This document shows positions 17,995-27,943 of a stretch of DNA of 52,311 nucleotides, one piece after another. Under the pieces are notes generated by a model, which did no database searches, was not told the DNA's origin, and was given only the letters and a program-made list of their open reading frames with translations. The stretch lies in contig NZ_JXSS01000096.1 of NCBI RefSeq assembly GCF_000855665.1, forward strand, positions 1-52,311, written 5' to 3'. This stretch comes from Lysobacter sp. A03. Lineage in GTDB: Bacteria > Pseudomonadota > Gammaproteobacteria > Xanthomonadales > Xanthomonadaceae. Numbering within the stretch: the stretch's first letter is position 1; every line of letters starts with the position of its first letter. A program made the position numbers and the translations under genes.

Positions 17995-20900
17995 ATGAAC
18001 ACTCAAGCTCAGGCAATGCGCCCTGCGTTGCGACCGGCGCTCCTCGCCCTGCTGATCGGCCAGGCCGTGGCGATGTCGGTCTTCGCACATGAAGCTCCCG
18101 GCAGCGTCAGCGGCCGCGCTGCCCCCCACCTGGATGCGGTTCCGGACGCGTCGGCTGTTACCACCGGTGGCACGTCGCCAATGCCCCTGGTCGCCAGCGC
18201 GTCAACCGCATCGTCGTTGGCCACCCAGTTGGATGCGGTGGTGGTCACCGGATCGCGCATTGTGCGACCGGATTACGTGGCCAGCAGTCCCACCACCACC
18301 ATCAGTCGCGAGGCGCTCGACCACACCGGTGCCGCCACCATCGAGGCCGCACTCAACCAGTTGCCACAACTGGGGATCGGTGCCAATCAGACCAACTCGG
18401 GCTGGGGCGGAACCGGCCGTGCCAGCCTGAATCTGCGCGGCCTGGGTGCCTTGCGCAATCTCGTGCTGTTGGATGGCCGCCGGCTGCAACCCTCCGACAC
18501 GCTGCAGGTGGTCGACATCAACACCATCCCCACGGCGCTGATCCAGGATATCGAGATCATCTCCGGTGGCGCGTCGGCGGCGTACGGATCGGATGCGATC
18601 AGCGGCGTGGTCAACGTCAAGCTCGACGACCATTTCGAAGGCGTCGAGTTGAACAGCCAGTACTCGGCTTACGAGCCTGGCGATGGCGCCATTACCGATC
18701 TGTCGGCCACCTTCGGGGGCAATTTCGCCGACGAGCGTGGCAATGCGGTGTTGTCGTTGTCCCATACCGAGCGCGACGGGGTGGATTACATGTCGCGCGC
18801 GTTCTTTCGCCAGTCCCGCGGCGGCAGCGACTTCCGCCTGCCTACCGGGATCTACCGGCCCAGCGTCAATCCGCCATCGCAGGCGGCGGTCGATGCGGTG
18901 TTCGCCAGTTACGGTGTCGCGCCGGGCCGGGTACCGTCATCGTCGGTGCTGGGCTACAACGGTGACGGCAGCCTGTTTCTCGCCAACAACGGCCCGCTGA
19001 ACTACCGGGGGCCGGACGGACTGTTGTTCAACACCGGCACCCAGCTCAACAACCTCAACCAGTTTGCCCAATTGCAGGTACCGCTGGAGCGCCAGAGTGC
19101 GTTCGGACGGCTGCGTTTTGCGATCAACGAGGACGTGACCGCCTACGGGCAATTCAGCTACACCACTTCCTCGTCCTGGGTGGGGGCCGAGGCCGGCAAC
19201 GACGCCTTCTCGGTACCGGTCGGCAACCCGTTCATCTCCGACGACCTGCACGCGATCCTGGCATCGCGGGCCGATCCGGATGCGCCGTTCCGGCTCGAGA
19301 AGCGCTTCCAGCAAGAAGCCGGGCCGCGGACCTTCGAGCGCGATTTCGATGTCCACCAGTTCCTGGCCGGCGTGAAGGGCACGCTGCCGGTGGTGGATGG
19401 CAGTTGGGACGTGTACGCGTCCCGTGGCCGCACCCGACTGGTCGAGGCGAACGGCGGCGCAGTGGTGGTTTCCGCACTCACGTCGCTGCTGAATGCACCC
19501 GATGGCGGTCGCAGCCTGTGCGCGGGAGGCTACAACCCGTTCGGACTCAGCGTGCTCTCGGACAGCTGTCGCGACTATCTGGTCGCCACGCCGATCAGCC
19601 ACACGGTGCTGGAGCAGGACGTGATCGAGGCGAACCTGGAAGGCCGGCTCGCGTCGCTGTCCGCCGGCGATGCGCGCTTCGCCGCCGGACTGGCTTACCG
19701 CAGCGATGCCTACGCGTACCAGCCCGACCGGCTGCTGCAACGCGGCGACATTGTCGGCGTGTTCCGCACCGGGCCCAGTTCAGGCAGCAGCCGCGTCCAC
19801 GAGATCTACGCCGAGACCCTGCTGCCGTTGCTCAACGAGCGTTCGTTCGCCGAATCCCTGGACCTCGGCCTCGGTTGGCGCTATTCGGACTACCAGCATG
19901 CCGGCGGCGTGAACACCTACAAGGCCGACCTCAACTGGAGCGTCAACGAATCCCTGCGACTGCGCGGGAGCTACCAGCGCGCGGTGCGCGCCCCCAGCGT
20001 GGGCGAGTTGTTCGTCGCACCCAGCGTGTCGATCCCCAACGTCGGCACGATGGCCAGCGGAGCCGGCGACCAGTGCCATGCGCTGAGCCAGGCACGCACC
20101 GGCGCCGATGCGGCAGCCGTACGTGCGCTCTGCCTACAGCAGGGCGTTCCGGCAGGGTTGGTCGACACCTTCGACAACCTGCAGGACGAAGTGCTGGCCA
20201 CCAGCTCCGGCAATGTCTCGCTGAAGCCGGAAACCGCCGACACCTACACCCTGGGTGCGGCCTGGAATTCGTCATCGTCCCGGCCCCTGTGGTCGGGACT
20301 GTGGGCGGCGGTGGATTACTACGACATCCGGATCAAGGACGTCATCGGCACCATCGACGCCACGAGCATCCTGGCGCGCTGCTTCAACCAGGATGGCGTC
20401 TCCAATCCCGGCCTGTCGCAGGCCAATGACAACTGCCGCCAGATCACCCGAGACCCGGCCACCGGCCTGATCACCGGCGTGAGCCTGCCCACTCTCAACC
20501 TGGGCGGTTACCGGACATCGGGCGTGGATGTGCAGTTCGACTGGCGCGTCGGTCTGGACGCACTGGGACTGGACCGTGTCGGCGGAAAATTGAGCGTGGG
20601 CTCCATCGTCGGCTACGTCGATAAATTCGAGCAGCAACTGGAACGCGGTGGCCCCGTGTACGACTACGCCAGGACGGTCGGCACGGTGCCGCGATGGAAA
20701 GCCGTCAGCCACGCGGAATACGACAACAGCCTGTTCACCGCCGGCCTGCGTTGGCGTCATGTCGGCGCGCAACAGCACGCCTCACGCGTGACCAACCCCG
20801 CCTCGACCACTCCGGGCGTGGCCGCGCACGACTACTTCGATCTGTACGGCACCTGGCGCATCAACAGCATCTGGTCGGTCCGGGGAGGCATCAACAACCT

Positions 20901-21009
20901 CACCGACAAGGGACCTCCACAGGTCGGAAGTTCACCGGGCTCCACCAACGCAAGCGTCTACGACATCTACGGACGGCAGTACTACCTAAGCCTCAACGTC
21001 CGGCTGTAG
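17995..21009 (+). CDS. TonB-dependent outer-membrane receptor
   Basis: A 1004-residue outer-membrane transporter driven by TonB. The start is the ATG at 17995 (a TTG at 17980 is in frame). A signal peptide ends around VAMSVFAHEA, followed by a Ser/Ala-rich linker, then the plug: LDAVVVTGSRIVRPDYVASS (about 76-95), QLPQLGIGANQ, LNLRGLGALRNLVLLDGRRL and EIISGGASAAYGSDAISGVVNV. The rest is a 22-strand barrel pattern with alternating hydrophobic residues and the C-terminal YDIYGRQYYLSLNVRL ending in an aromatic-rich strand. No N-terminal secretin/STN domain, so no direct sigma/anti-sigma signalling. The extracellular loops are long, typical of xanthomonad receptors for sugars, peptides or plant-derived compounds. 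Substrate unknown. The neighbours are a small secreted protein and a CysB-like regulator. Confidence 0.93.
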   Translation: MNTQAQAMRPALRPALLALLIGQAVAMSVFAHEAPGSVSGRAAPHLDAVPDASAVTTGGTSPMPLVASASTASSLATQLDAVVVTGSRIVRPDYVASSPTTTISREALDHTGAATIEAALNQLPQLGIGANQTNSGWGGTGRASLNLRGLGALRNLVLLDGRRLQPSDTLQVVDINTIPTALIQDIEIISGGASAAYGSDAISGVVNVKLDDHFEGVELNSQYSAYEPGDGAITDLSATFGGNFADERGNAVLSLSHTERDGVDYMSRAFFRQSRGGSDFRLPTGIYRPSVNPPSQAAVDAVFASYGVAPGRVPSSSVLGYNGDGSLFLANNGPLNYRGPDGLLFNTGTQLNNLNQFAQLQVPLERQSAFGRLRFAINEDVTAYGQFSYTTSSSWVGAEAGNDAFSVPVGNPFISDDLHAILASRADPDAPFRLEKRFQQEAGPRTFERDFDVHQFLAGVKGTLPVVDGSWDVYASRGRTRLVEANGGAVVVSALTSLLNAPDGGRSLCAGGYNPFGLSVLSDSCRDYLVATPISHTVLEQDVIEANLEGRLASLSAGDARFAAGLAYRSDAYAYQPDRLLQRGDIVGVFRTGPSSGSSRVHEIYAETLLPLLNERSFAESLDLGLGWRYSDYQHAGGVNTYKADLNWSVNESLRLRGSYQRAVRAPSVGELFVAPSVSIPNVGTMASGAGDQCHALSQARTGADAAAVRALCLQQGVPAGLVDTFDNLQDEVLATSSGNVSLKPETADTYTLGAAWNSSSSRPLWSGLWAAVDYYDIRIKDVIGTIDATSILARCFNQDGVSNPGLSQANDNCRQITRDPATGLITGVSLPTLNLGGYRTSGVDVQFDWRVGLDALGLDRVGGKLSVGSIVGYVDKFEQQLERGGPVYDYARTVGTVPRWKAVSHAEYDNSLFTAGLRWRHVGAQQHASRVTNPASTTPGVAAHDYFDLYGTWRINSIWSVRGGINNLTDKGPPQVGSSPGSTNASVYDIYGRQYYLSLNVRL

Positions 21010-21045
21010 CTCCATCCCAACCACCACCACGAGAGAACAGGAATC

Positions 21046-21555
21046 ATGAGCAACACCATTGCAAAAACAACCTTCGTCATGGCCGCTGTACTGGGCTTCA
21101 TCGGCATCTTCGGTCTGGGTGAGGCGTCCGCGCAGGCCCAGAACGGCCGCGGCGTGGACAAGAACCAGGTCAGCATTTCCTACTACAAGACCCCGCCCGG
21201 CAAGCAGGACGAGTGGCTGGCGCTGTACAAGCAGTACCACAAGCCGATCGTGCAGCACGGCATTGACCATGGGAACACCATCAGCTCGACCATCTACACC
21301 GCCGGCAGCCACTCACCGGGGCAGCCGTGGGATATCGCGATCATCAGCATCAGCAACCCGAATGCGAAAGCCGCCGATATTTCGCGCGCCGACCTGATCA
21401 AACAGCTCTATCCCGACCTGAAGGACTACGTCCGGGCCGAGAAGGAGCGCTGGGCGCTCACCGTGGATCACTGGGACGAGCGCCTGGTGGAACTGGACCC
21501 CAACGAGGAGCCGTTCTCGGTCTACTGGCCGCTGACCACCACGCCACGCAAGTAA
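21046..21555 (+). CDS. small exported protein with dimeric alpha/beta-barrel-like fold
   Basis: A 169-residue protein whose first 30 residues form a signal peptide (FVMAAVLGFIGIFGLGEASAQAQ). The mature part, QVSISYYKTPPGKQDEWLALYK..., then STIYTAG and PWDIAIISISNPN, has the strand-helix-strand rhythm of ferredoxin-like dimeric barrels (ABM/Dabb class), with several histidines (YHKPIVQHGIDHGN) that might bind a ligand. It begins 36 bases after the TonB receptor stop with an AGGAA ribosome-binding site, so the two are an operon. A periplasmic enzyme or binding protein for the imported compound is an inference; I recognise no named family. Confidence 0.72.
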   Translation: MSNTIAKTTFVMAAVLGFIGIFGLGEASAQAQNGRGVDKNQVSISYYKTPPGKQDEWLALYKQYHKPIVQHGIDHGNTISSTIYTAGSHSPGQPWDIAIISISNPNAKAADISRADLIKQLYPDLKDYVRAEKERWALTVDHWDERLVELDPNEEPFSVYWPLTTTPRK

Positions 21556-21627
21556 GCCGGACTAGAGGAGCCGGTGGCATGGACGCCACCATTGGCACGG
21601 ACGCCACCATTCAACATCCGGACGCGC

Positions 21628-22623
21628 TCAGACAGGGCGCGTCCGGTTGAAGGCCCGCGCCTTGCACCACGCCTGCCAATGCAGCGGCTCGTGCGTCGGC
21701 ACCACGCCGTCATTCAATGCACGCCGGAGCTCATTGCCCGGCACGTGCGGCATCAGGCCGGCGATGAACGCGTGGCTGTAATCGCGCAACAACCTGTCAC
21801 GCCGCAGCAGCAGCCAGGTGGTGCAGGACGGCAGCAAGCCCCTGCCGGGCAGCGCCACCAGATCCCCGTCATCCACCGCAACCGCCATCTCGGCCACGAT
21901 GCCAACCCCCACTCCCTCACGCACATAGGTCTTGATCAGATCGCCGTCGCGGGCGGTCAGGGTGATCTCCGGCTCCAGTCCCGCCGCCCCGAAGGCTCGG
22001 CGCAAGGAAGAGCCCGGTTCCCGGCTGGACTCGTAGCTCACCAGAGGGTGCCGCGCCAGATCAGCAATCGTGAGCGTCCCCTGCCGCGCGAGCGGGTGGT
22101 CTGGCGGAACCAGGACCGTACGCTCCCAGCGGTAGAGCGGGAGTGCCATATGCACTTCCGGCACGGCACCACCGGTGCTGATGATTGCCATGTCGGCTTC
22201 CCCCCGCGCCAGACGCGCCAGCGAATCGGCATCGCCCCCCGGAGCAAGGTGGACGACGACCCCGGGGAAATGCTTTTTCAATCGCGACAGCAAGTAGGGC
22301 AAGGCGTAGCGCGCCTGGGTGTGGGTTGTGGCGATACTCAGCTCGCCTTGCTCTTCGCGCCGCAGGTTGGCCGCCACTGCCTCGATATTGGCGACCTCGG
22401 CCAACGCCTTGCGCGCGTGATCCAGAACGCGCTCGCCCGCCGGCGTCAGCGCCGCCAGACTGCGGCCTCGCCGCGTGAACAACTGAAAACCCAATCCGTC
22501 TTCAAACTGCTTGAGCTGCTTCGACACGCCCGACTGGGTCGCATGCACGCGCAGCGCAGCTGCCGTCACGTTCAGCCGTGAATCAACGATCGCCACGAAC
22601 TGGCGCAACTGGATCAACGTCAT
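21628..22623 (-). CDS. LysR-family regulator of the CysB type
   Basis: A 331-residue activator/repressor. The N-terminal winged helix-turn-helix (MTLIQLRQFVAIVDSRLNVTAAALRVHATQSGVSKQLKQFEDGLGFQLF) and LTPAGERVLDHAR match the CysB/Cbl subgroup, which senses sulfur-pathway metabolites such as acetylserine or sulfate derivatives. The effector domain contains TTHTQARYALPYLL and GVGIVAEMAVA, both CysB-like. In the segment VSYESSREPGSSLRRAF, the T/S-rich ligand loop differs from canonical CysB, so it may sense something else. The ATG at 22623 is preferred to TTG 22626. It is convergent with the receptor operon and may regulate it. The upstream leader contains a terminator-like hairpin (22775-22808). 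Confidence 0.9.
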   Translation of the reverse strand: MTLIQLRQFVAIVDSRLNVTAAALRVHATQSGVSKQLKQFEDGLGFQLFTRRGRSLAALTPAGERVLDHARKALAEVANIEAVAANLRREEQGELSIATTHTQARYALPYLLSRLKKHFPGVVVHLAPGGDADSLARLARGEADMAIISTGGAVPEVHMALPLYRWERTVLVPPDHPLARQGTLTIADLARHPLVSYESSREPGSSLRRAFGAAGLEPEITLTARDGDLIKTYVREGVGVGIVAEMAVAVDDGDLVALPGRGLLPSCTTWLLLRRDRLLRDYSHAFIAGLMPHVPGNELRRALNDGVVPTHEPLHWQAWCKARAFNRTRPV

Positions 22624-22774
22624 CAATGCTTGCTGGCGTCACGCCTTGATCGGCATGGAGGCGATGATCCATCAGTAGACGCAGGCCTTTGTCATGGGTG
22701 CTGCAACGCTGGAGCAACGGCGTTGGCACGATGCCATCGTTCGCTTATTCGGGGACGGACTTCCGCGAGGTCAA

Positions 22775-22808
22775 TAAAAAACCCGCCCCGGACGAACCGG
22801 TAGCGGGT
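22775..22808 (-). terminator. rho-independent terminator (minus strand)
   Basis: On the minus strand ACCCGC-TA-CCGG, loop TTCGT, CCGG-CGGGT-type arms (22808 to 22781) run into a U-rich tail TTTTTTATT. The stem has a small internal mismatch. There is no annotated minus-strand gene to its right, which is what suggests a short RNA or leader. Confidence 0.6.
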
Positions 22809-22845
22809 CTGCTCCCTCCCCCACGTCGGGATGCAGGTCGACTGT
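22775..22845 (-). ncRNA. candidate ~70-nt small RNA or attenuated leader upstream of the lysR gene
   Basis: The stretch between a possible promoter (22853-22881) and a rho-independent terminator (22775-22808) would yield a short RNA. It contains a G-rich segment GTGGGGGAGGGAG just before the terminator stem. No convincing reading frame with a ribosome-binding site is inside. It could be an independent sRNA or, because it lies in the leader of the lysR gene and on the same strand, an attenuator that controls that gene. I cannot match it to a known RNA family. The 419-base gap 22627-23045 holds only this and the start region of the next gene. Confidence 0.35.
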
Positions 22846-22852
22846 GAAGGAT

Positions 22853-22881
22853 TTGTTAGCAGGGTGCACGCTGCAGTGCAA
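22853..22881 (-). promoter_or_regulatory. candidate sigma-70 promoter for the 22.8-kb RNA
   Basis: On the minus strand TTGCAC (22881-22876) is followed after 17 bases by TAACAA (22858-22853), with TGC just before the -10 as in extended -10 promoters. Each hexamer matches only 3 of 6 consensus positions, so this is weak. Start of transcription would be near 22845. Confidence 0.33.
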
Positions 22882-23045
22882 AATTGAACTGATGGGGTTA
22901 CGAATTGGAACCGCACTGCGTGCCCCTTCACGGCGCAGCCCGCGCCGGCGGCTTTAATAAGAAGGTGCAAGCGCGCTCGGGAGCAATCGAAATCGCGTTC
23001 ATCGGCTGCAAAGCCGCGAGGTCACCCAGCAATGGAGGGAACGCC

Positions 23046-24386
23046 GTGTTCAAACGCGCGATGGGAATCGGCATGGCCTTCATCGGGCTGATTGTCGGAG
23101 CCGGCTTTGCCTCCGGCCAGGAAATGCTGCAGTTCTTCGTGGCATTCGGAAGCTGGGGAATTATTGGCGCGCTCGGCGCTTCCCTGATCATGATCGTCAG
23201 CGGCATCGCGATGCTGCAACTTGGAAGCTATGTGGGCGCGAAAGAGCACACCGCGGTCTTCCAGCGCATCACGCAGCCTGTCGTCGCGCACTTTCTCGAT
23301 GCCATCACCATCATCACGCTGTTCTCGATCGGCTTCGTGATGTTTGCCGGAGGCGGCGCCAACATGGCCCAGCAGTTTGGCTGGCCGGTCTGGGTGGGCG
23401 CGGTCATGACCCTGGCGGCGGTGCTGGCGGCCGGGATGTTCGACGTGAACCGGGTGTCGACCATCATCGGCGCGATGACCCCGTTCATCATCCTGTTCCT
23501 GACCGGTGCCTCGATCTGGACCCTGTTCACCAGCGACTACGACATCACCGCTCTGAACCTGGCCAGTGCACAGGTGCAGACCTCGCTGCCCAACTGGTGG
23601 GTAGGTGCGCTGAACTACGTCGGCCTGTGTGCGATGACGGCGGTATCGATGACGATCGTCATTGGCGGGAACATGCTCGATACCCGCGCTGCGGGGCTGG
23701 GCGGGCTGATTGGCGGGCTGATGTACCTGATGCTCCTGCTGCTGGCGGTGATTGCCATGTTCTTGCGGGTGGATGTTGTCGGCGGGGATGACCTGCCGAT
23801 GCTGAGCCTGGTCAACCTGCTCCACCCGGCGCTGGGCACGGCCATGGCGGTGGTGATCTTCGGCATGATCTTCAATACCGCGCTCGGCCTGTTCTATGCA
23901 CTGGGGAAGCGCTTGACCCGCTCCCGTCCCGAGCGCTTCCGCGCCGTCTACATCGGCACGGTACTGGTCGGGTTCGTGCTCAGCTTTGTGGGCTTCCGGG
24001 ATCTGGTGTCCTACGTTTATCCGGCGCTGGGATACCTGGGACTGGCGATGATTGTGGTGCTGAGCGTGGGTTGGTTCCGCCGCCGAAAGCGGATCGCCGC
24101 TGAACTGGCGCGGCGACGACGTCTCCATCGCCTGGCCTTGCGCCATCTGGACCCAAGTCGCCAGTTCAGCGAGGAGCACGCCGCCGAGGTGCGCCGGATC
24201 GCGCGCGAATCCGTGCTCCCGGGTGCGGAGCTACGCAAGGCGATGCTAGAGGAGGTGGATGCGGTCCTCCGCGCAGACCCCGACGTCGACTACCCCCCAC
24301 CGGAAGACGACGCCAGCGCCGCCAGGCCCGACACCGATGAGGGGGGCGATCCAGACCTGCCGCGACGGCGACAACCGGATCGCTGA
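23046..24386 (+). CDS. YkvI-like polytopic membrane transporter
   Basis: A 446-residue inner-membrane protein. The GTG at 23046 has a strong GGAGGGA ribosome-binding site and starts FKRAMGIGMAFIGLIVGAGFASGQE, the first helix with the broken Gly-Ala-Gly motif of LeuT-fold (APC) transporters. About ten to eleven helices follow up to VSYVYPALGYLGLAMIVVLSVGWF (about 345). The last 100 residues are a cytoplasmic tail: a basic stretch RRRKRIAAELARRRRLHRL, a helical part and an acidic, Pro-rich end (DYPPPEDDASAARPDTDEGGD). B. subtilis YkvI and relatives are called uncharacterised membrane proteins of the APC superfamily, so substrate is unknown. The long tail is unusual for the family. Confidence 0.83.
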   Translation: MFKRAMGIGMAFIGLIVGAGFASGQEMLQFFVAFGSWGIIGALGASLIMIVSGIAMLQLGSYVGAKEHTAVFQRITQPVVAHFLDAITIITLFSIGFVMFAGGGANMAQQFGWPVWVGAVMTLAAVLAAGMFDVNRVSTIIGAMTPFIILFLTGASIWTLFTSDYDITALNLASAQVQTSLPNWWVGALNYVGLCAMTAVSMTIVIGGNMLDTRAAGLGGLIGGLMYLMLLLLAVIAMFLRVDVVGGDDLPMLSLVNLLHPALGTAMAVVIFGMIFNTALGLFYALGKRLTRSRPERFRAVYIGTVLVGFVLSFVGFRDLVSYVYPALGYLGLAMIVVLSVGWFRRRKRIAAELARRRRLHRLALRHLDPSRQFSEEHAAEVRRIARESVLPGAELRKAMLEEVDAVLRADPDVDYPPPEDDASAARPDTDEGGDPDLPRRRQPDR

Positions 24387-24510
24387 CGCCCCCTCGGCCC
24401 GCCACGCTGACCGGTTGCCGTGCTAGTGACATCGCGCCGACCCACCCGCATTACGTCCCGCGGCGAAACGTCCCGCGACGGGATCCTGGCTCATAAAGTG
24501 GTCGGGCACC

Positions 24511-24783
24511 GTGCGCTATGCCCACAGCCGCGACGTCAACGCCCAAGGCAGATTCGACCTCAGTTACGACATGAACATCGCACTGGGCGCGAACCTTGCC
24601 GAGCGCACGCGGCGCCAGTACCGGGACGCGGACTACTTGGTCCAGTACTACAGCCCGCTGCCGGAGGGCGCGGCGAAAATGGACTACTGCACGTACCAGT
24701 TCTATCTGCAGGGGCAGGTGTTTGGCAGCGGCGAGATCTGGGACCGCGAAGACGGGACGCAACCTTACTTCGGCCCGATGTGA
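24511..24783 (+). pseudogene. hypothetical protein, probably 3' remnant of a larger gene
   Basis: Ninety codons from a GTG to a TGA with codon use like neighbouring genes (G/C at most third positions) and a composition rich in Tyr, Asp and Gln (LVQYYSPLPEGAAKMDYCTYQFYLQGQVFG), which looks like real folded protein. The coding-like character extends upstream without a start: the same frame reads SWLIKWSGTVRYAHSRD before the GTG, back to a stop at 24427, and no ribosome-binding site is seen. This suggests that the 5' part has been lost. It is either a remnant or a short gene with a non-standard start. I recognise no family. Confidence 0.45.
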
Positions 24784-24885
24784 TCCTGTCCGACAATGGC
24801 GAAGGCGCGGTGACCGCGGGTGCGGCGCGACGCGGTGCAGGCACTGATCTGCTTCGACGTGGATCGGTCGATCAATCAGACGGAT

Positions 24886-24920
24886 AAAAAAAGAACCCCG
24901 CCGTGAGGCGGGGTTCTTTT
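24886..24920 (-). terminator. groEL rho-independent terminator (likely bidirectional)
   Basis: Perfect 12-base stem AAGAACCCCGCC / GGCGGGGTTCTT (24891-24902 and 24907-24918) with loop GTGA. The A-run 24886-24892 gives a U-tail for the minus-strand groESL transcript, whose last gene ends at 24948. TTTT on the other side could also stop plus-strand transcription. Confidence 0.88.
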
Positions 24921-24947
24921 CGCAACATTGGAACGCAGGGACCGGCT

Positions 24948-26600
<1,653 letters not shown>

Positions 26601-26655
26601 CTAGAACCTCAAAACAGGAATTGTGGAAAAAAGGGTGTGGCCGAAGACGTCCGGA

Positions 26656-26943
26656 TCAGCCCAGGATCGCGAAGATGTCGTCTTCCTTGACCACCAGCAG
26701 GTCGGTGCCATCCAGCTTGACCTCGGTGCCGCTGTACTTGCCGAACAGCACCTTGTCGCCCACCTTGACCTGCGGCGCGCGGACGCTGCCGTTGTCCAGT
26801 GCCTTGCCGGCGCCCACGGCGACGACTTCGCCCTTGATCGGCTTTTCAGCGGCCGAATCAGGGATGACGATGCCGCCGGCGGACATCTTTTCTTCTTCCA
26901 TGCGTTTGATGACCACGCGGTCGAACAGCGGCTTGATATTCAT
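26656..26943 (-). CDS. groES: co-chaperonin GroES (10 kDa)
   Basis: Heptameric lid of the GroEL chamber, 95 residues. Starts [29 protein letters not shown], containing the mobile loop (about 17-32), and continues with [15 protein letters not shown] and [17 protein letters not shown]. The ATG at 26943, with GAGGTT upstream, is chosen over a start 9 bases further upstream. It is the first gene of the groESL operon; the leader of about 100 nt runs from the sigma-32 promoter at 27055-27080. Confidence 0.98.
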   Translation of the reverse strand: MNIKPLFDRVVIKRMEEEKMSAGGIVIPDSAAEKPIKGEVVAVGAGKALDNGSVRAPQVKVGDKVLFGKYSGTEVKLDGTDLLVVKEDDIFAILG

Positions 26944-27054
26944 TTGCAGCAACCTCGTAGATGGTTGAAAAATCCGGAATACAGTGATTTGGAATGCCTG
27001 CGCAGCCGCTCGGCCGATGCAGACATGCCCGGCGCACCGGGACTGCGACTGAAG

Positions 27055-27080
27055 ATGGGGCGCGCAGGCGGGCTTTCAAG
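27055..27080 (-). promoter_or_regulatory. sigma-32 (RpoH) heat-shock promoter of groESL
   Basis: On the minus strand CTTGAAA (27080-27074), a 13-base spacer, then CCCCAT (27060-27055). This matches the RpoH consensus CTTGAAA-N11-16-CCCCAT very closely. Start of transcription would be near 27047, about 104 bases before the groES ATG. I found no CIRCE inverted repeat (TTAGCACTC-N9-GAGTGCTAA) in the gap 26944-27354, so HrcA control is not supported here. Confidence 0.85.
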
Positions 27081-27130
27081 GGCCGCGGCAAAGATTTTTC
27101 GGCGTTGCGCCGTGGCTGCTGCGTATGGCG

Positions 27131-27171
27131 CAAAAAAAGAAGGAGCGCGTCCTGACGGAACACGCTCCTTC
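27131..27171 (-). terminator. rho-independent terminator upstream of the groESL promoter
   Basis: As minus-strand RNA GAAGGAGCGUGU, loop UCCGUCAGG, ACGCGCUCCUUC, then UUUUUUUG. Twelve pairs with one G-U. It lies after the last gene of the minus-strand pair 28885-27355 (about 190 bases beyond its stop) and 50 bases before the groESL promoter, so it separates the two units. The stretch between 27172 and 27354 holds no gene that I can support. Confidence 0.82.
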
Positions 27172-27354
27172 CGGTTCGGGATTGGCATCCAGCGCGGCAC
27201 GTCCTGTGCCCCTCCCCCCACACCTGACCCCTTGTCGACGGCCGACTCCTGTCAGCCCGGGGCCATTGTTGCCCATTTAGGTCATGTTTTCCATAGGTTC
27301 ACGTTATGGACCCATAAACAATGGTAATGGCGCGCGATCAGGCCGCCCCCAGGA

Positions 27355-27882
27355 TCAGCGACTGCAATCGATCCGGACCGGCCCGGTGACCTCCAGCCGG
27401 CTGTCTCCGTCAGCGCTGAAAATGAGGCCGCTCAGCACGACCACGTCCCCGTCGACGCGGGCCACGGATGGGGGAACGTCGAAGCCGTGGGCCACCGCGG
27501 CGTTGAAGATCCACGCGGGATCGCCGTGTTTGAACTTCGCATCGACGCCGACGTGGATCCGCACGTCCGTGTCGCCCATCGACCCCTGGTCCGCGCCATC
27601 AATATCGACGTAGACCGGCTTGCCGTCGGGTCCCTTGCCCGGGCCGTGGATGGTGAAGACCTGCGCGCCGTCCTCCTCACCCACCGAGCACGAGGCCGGC
27701 TGGAACGAAAATTCTCCCGCGTCGGTGGGGATCACCACCCGCGGGAAGGTGACGGCCGCGGCCTGACGCCTGGCCTCGGCGGCCGCTTTGGCGGGTACCG
27801 CGCTGCCGTTTTCGGACGCGCAGCCACCGCCGATCATGATCGATGCTGCGACGATCGCCGATGCAACGACTAAAACCTTCAT
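27355..27882 (-). CDS. hypothetical exported (probable lipo-) protein
   Basis: A 175-residue protein with hydrophobic signal MKVLVVASAIVAASIMIGGGC; the GGGC could be an atypical lipobox. The mature part reads as an Ala-rich linker, then VTFPRVVIPTDAGEFSFQPASCSVGEEDGAQVFTIHG and a beta-rich domain with DVRIHVGVDAKFKHGDPAWI and LEVTGPVRIDC. Two cysteines, after SFQPAS and near the C-terminus, may form a disulfide. The start has AGAGGAG. It follows the gene at 27944 by 61 bases and is probably cotranscribed. I recognise no family or function. Confidence 0.72.
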   Translation of the reverse strand: MKVLVVASAIVAASIMIGGGCASENGSAVPAKAAAEARRQAAAVTFPRVVIPTDAGEFSFQPASCSVGEEDGAQVFTIHGPGKGPDGKPVYVDIDGADQGSMGDTDVRIHVGVDAKFKHGDPAWIFNAAVAHGFDVPPSVARVDGDVVVLSGLIFSADGDSRLEVTGPVRIDCSR

Positions 27883-27943
27883 CCTTGACGCTCCTCTGGG
27901 TGCGGTGGGCTTTCGCTGCCGACATGATTAATGGACATGTGCA

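Noticed and set aside
26944..27354. CIRCE operator for HrcA upstream of groES
   Set aside because: No TTAGCACTC...GAGTGCTAA pair is present; the sigma-32 promoter is sufficient to explain heat control.
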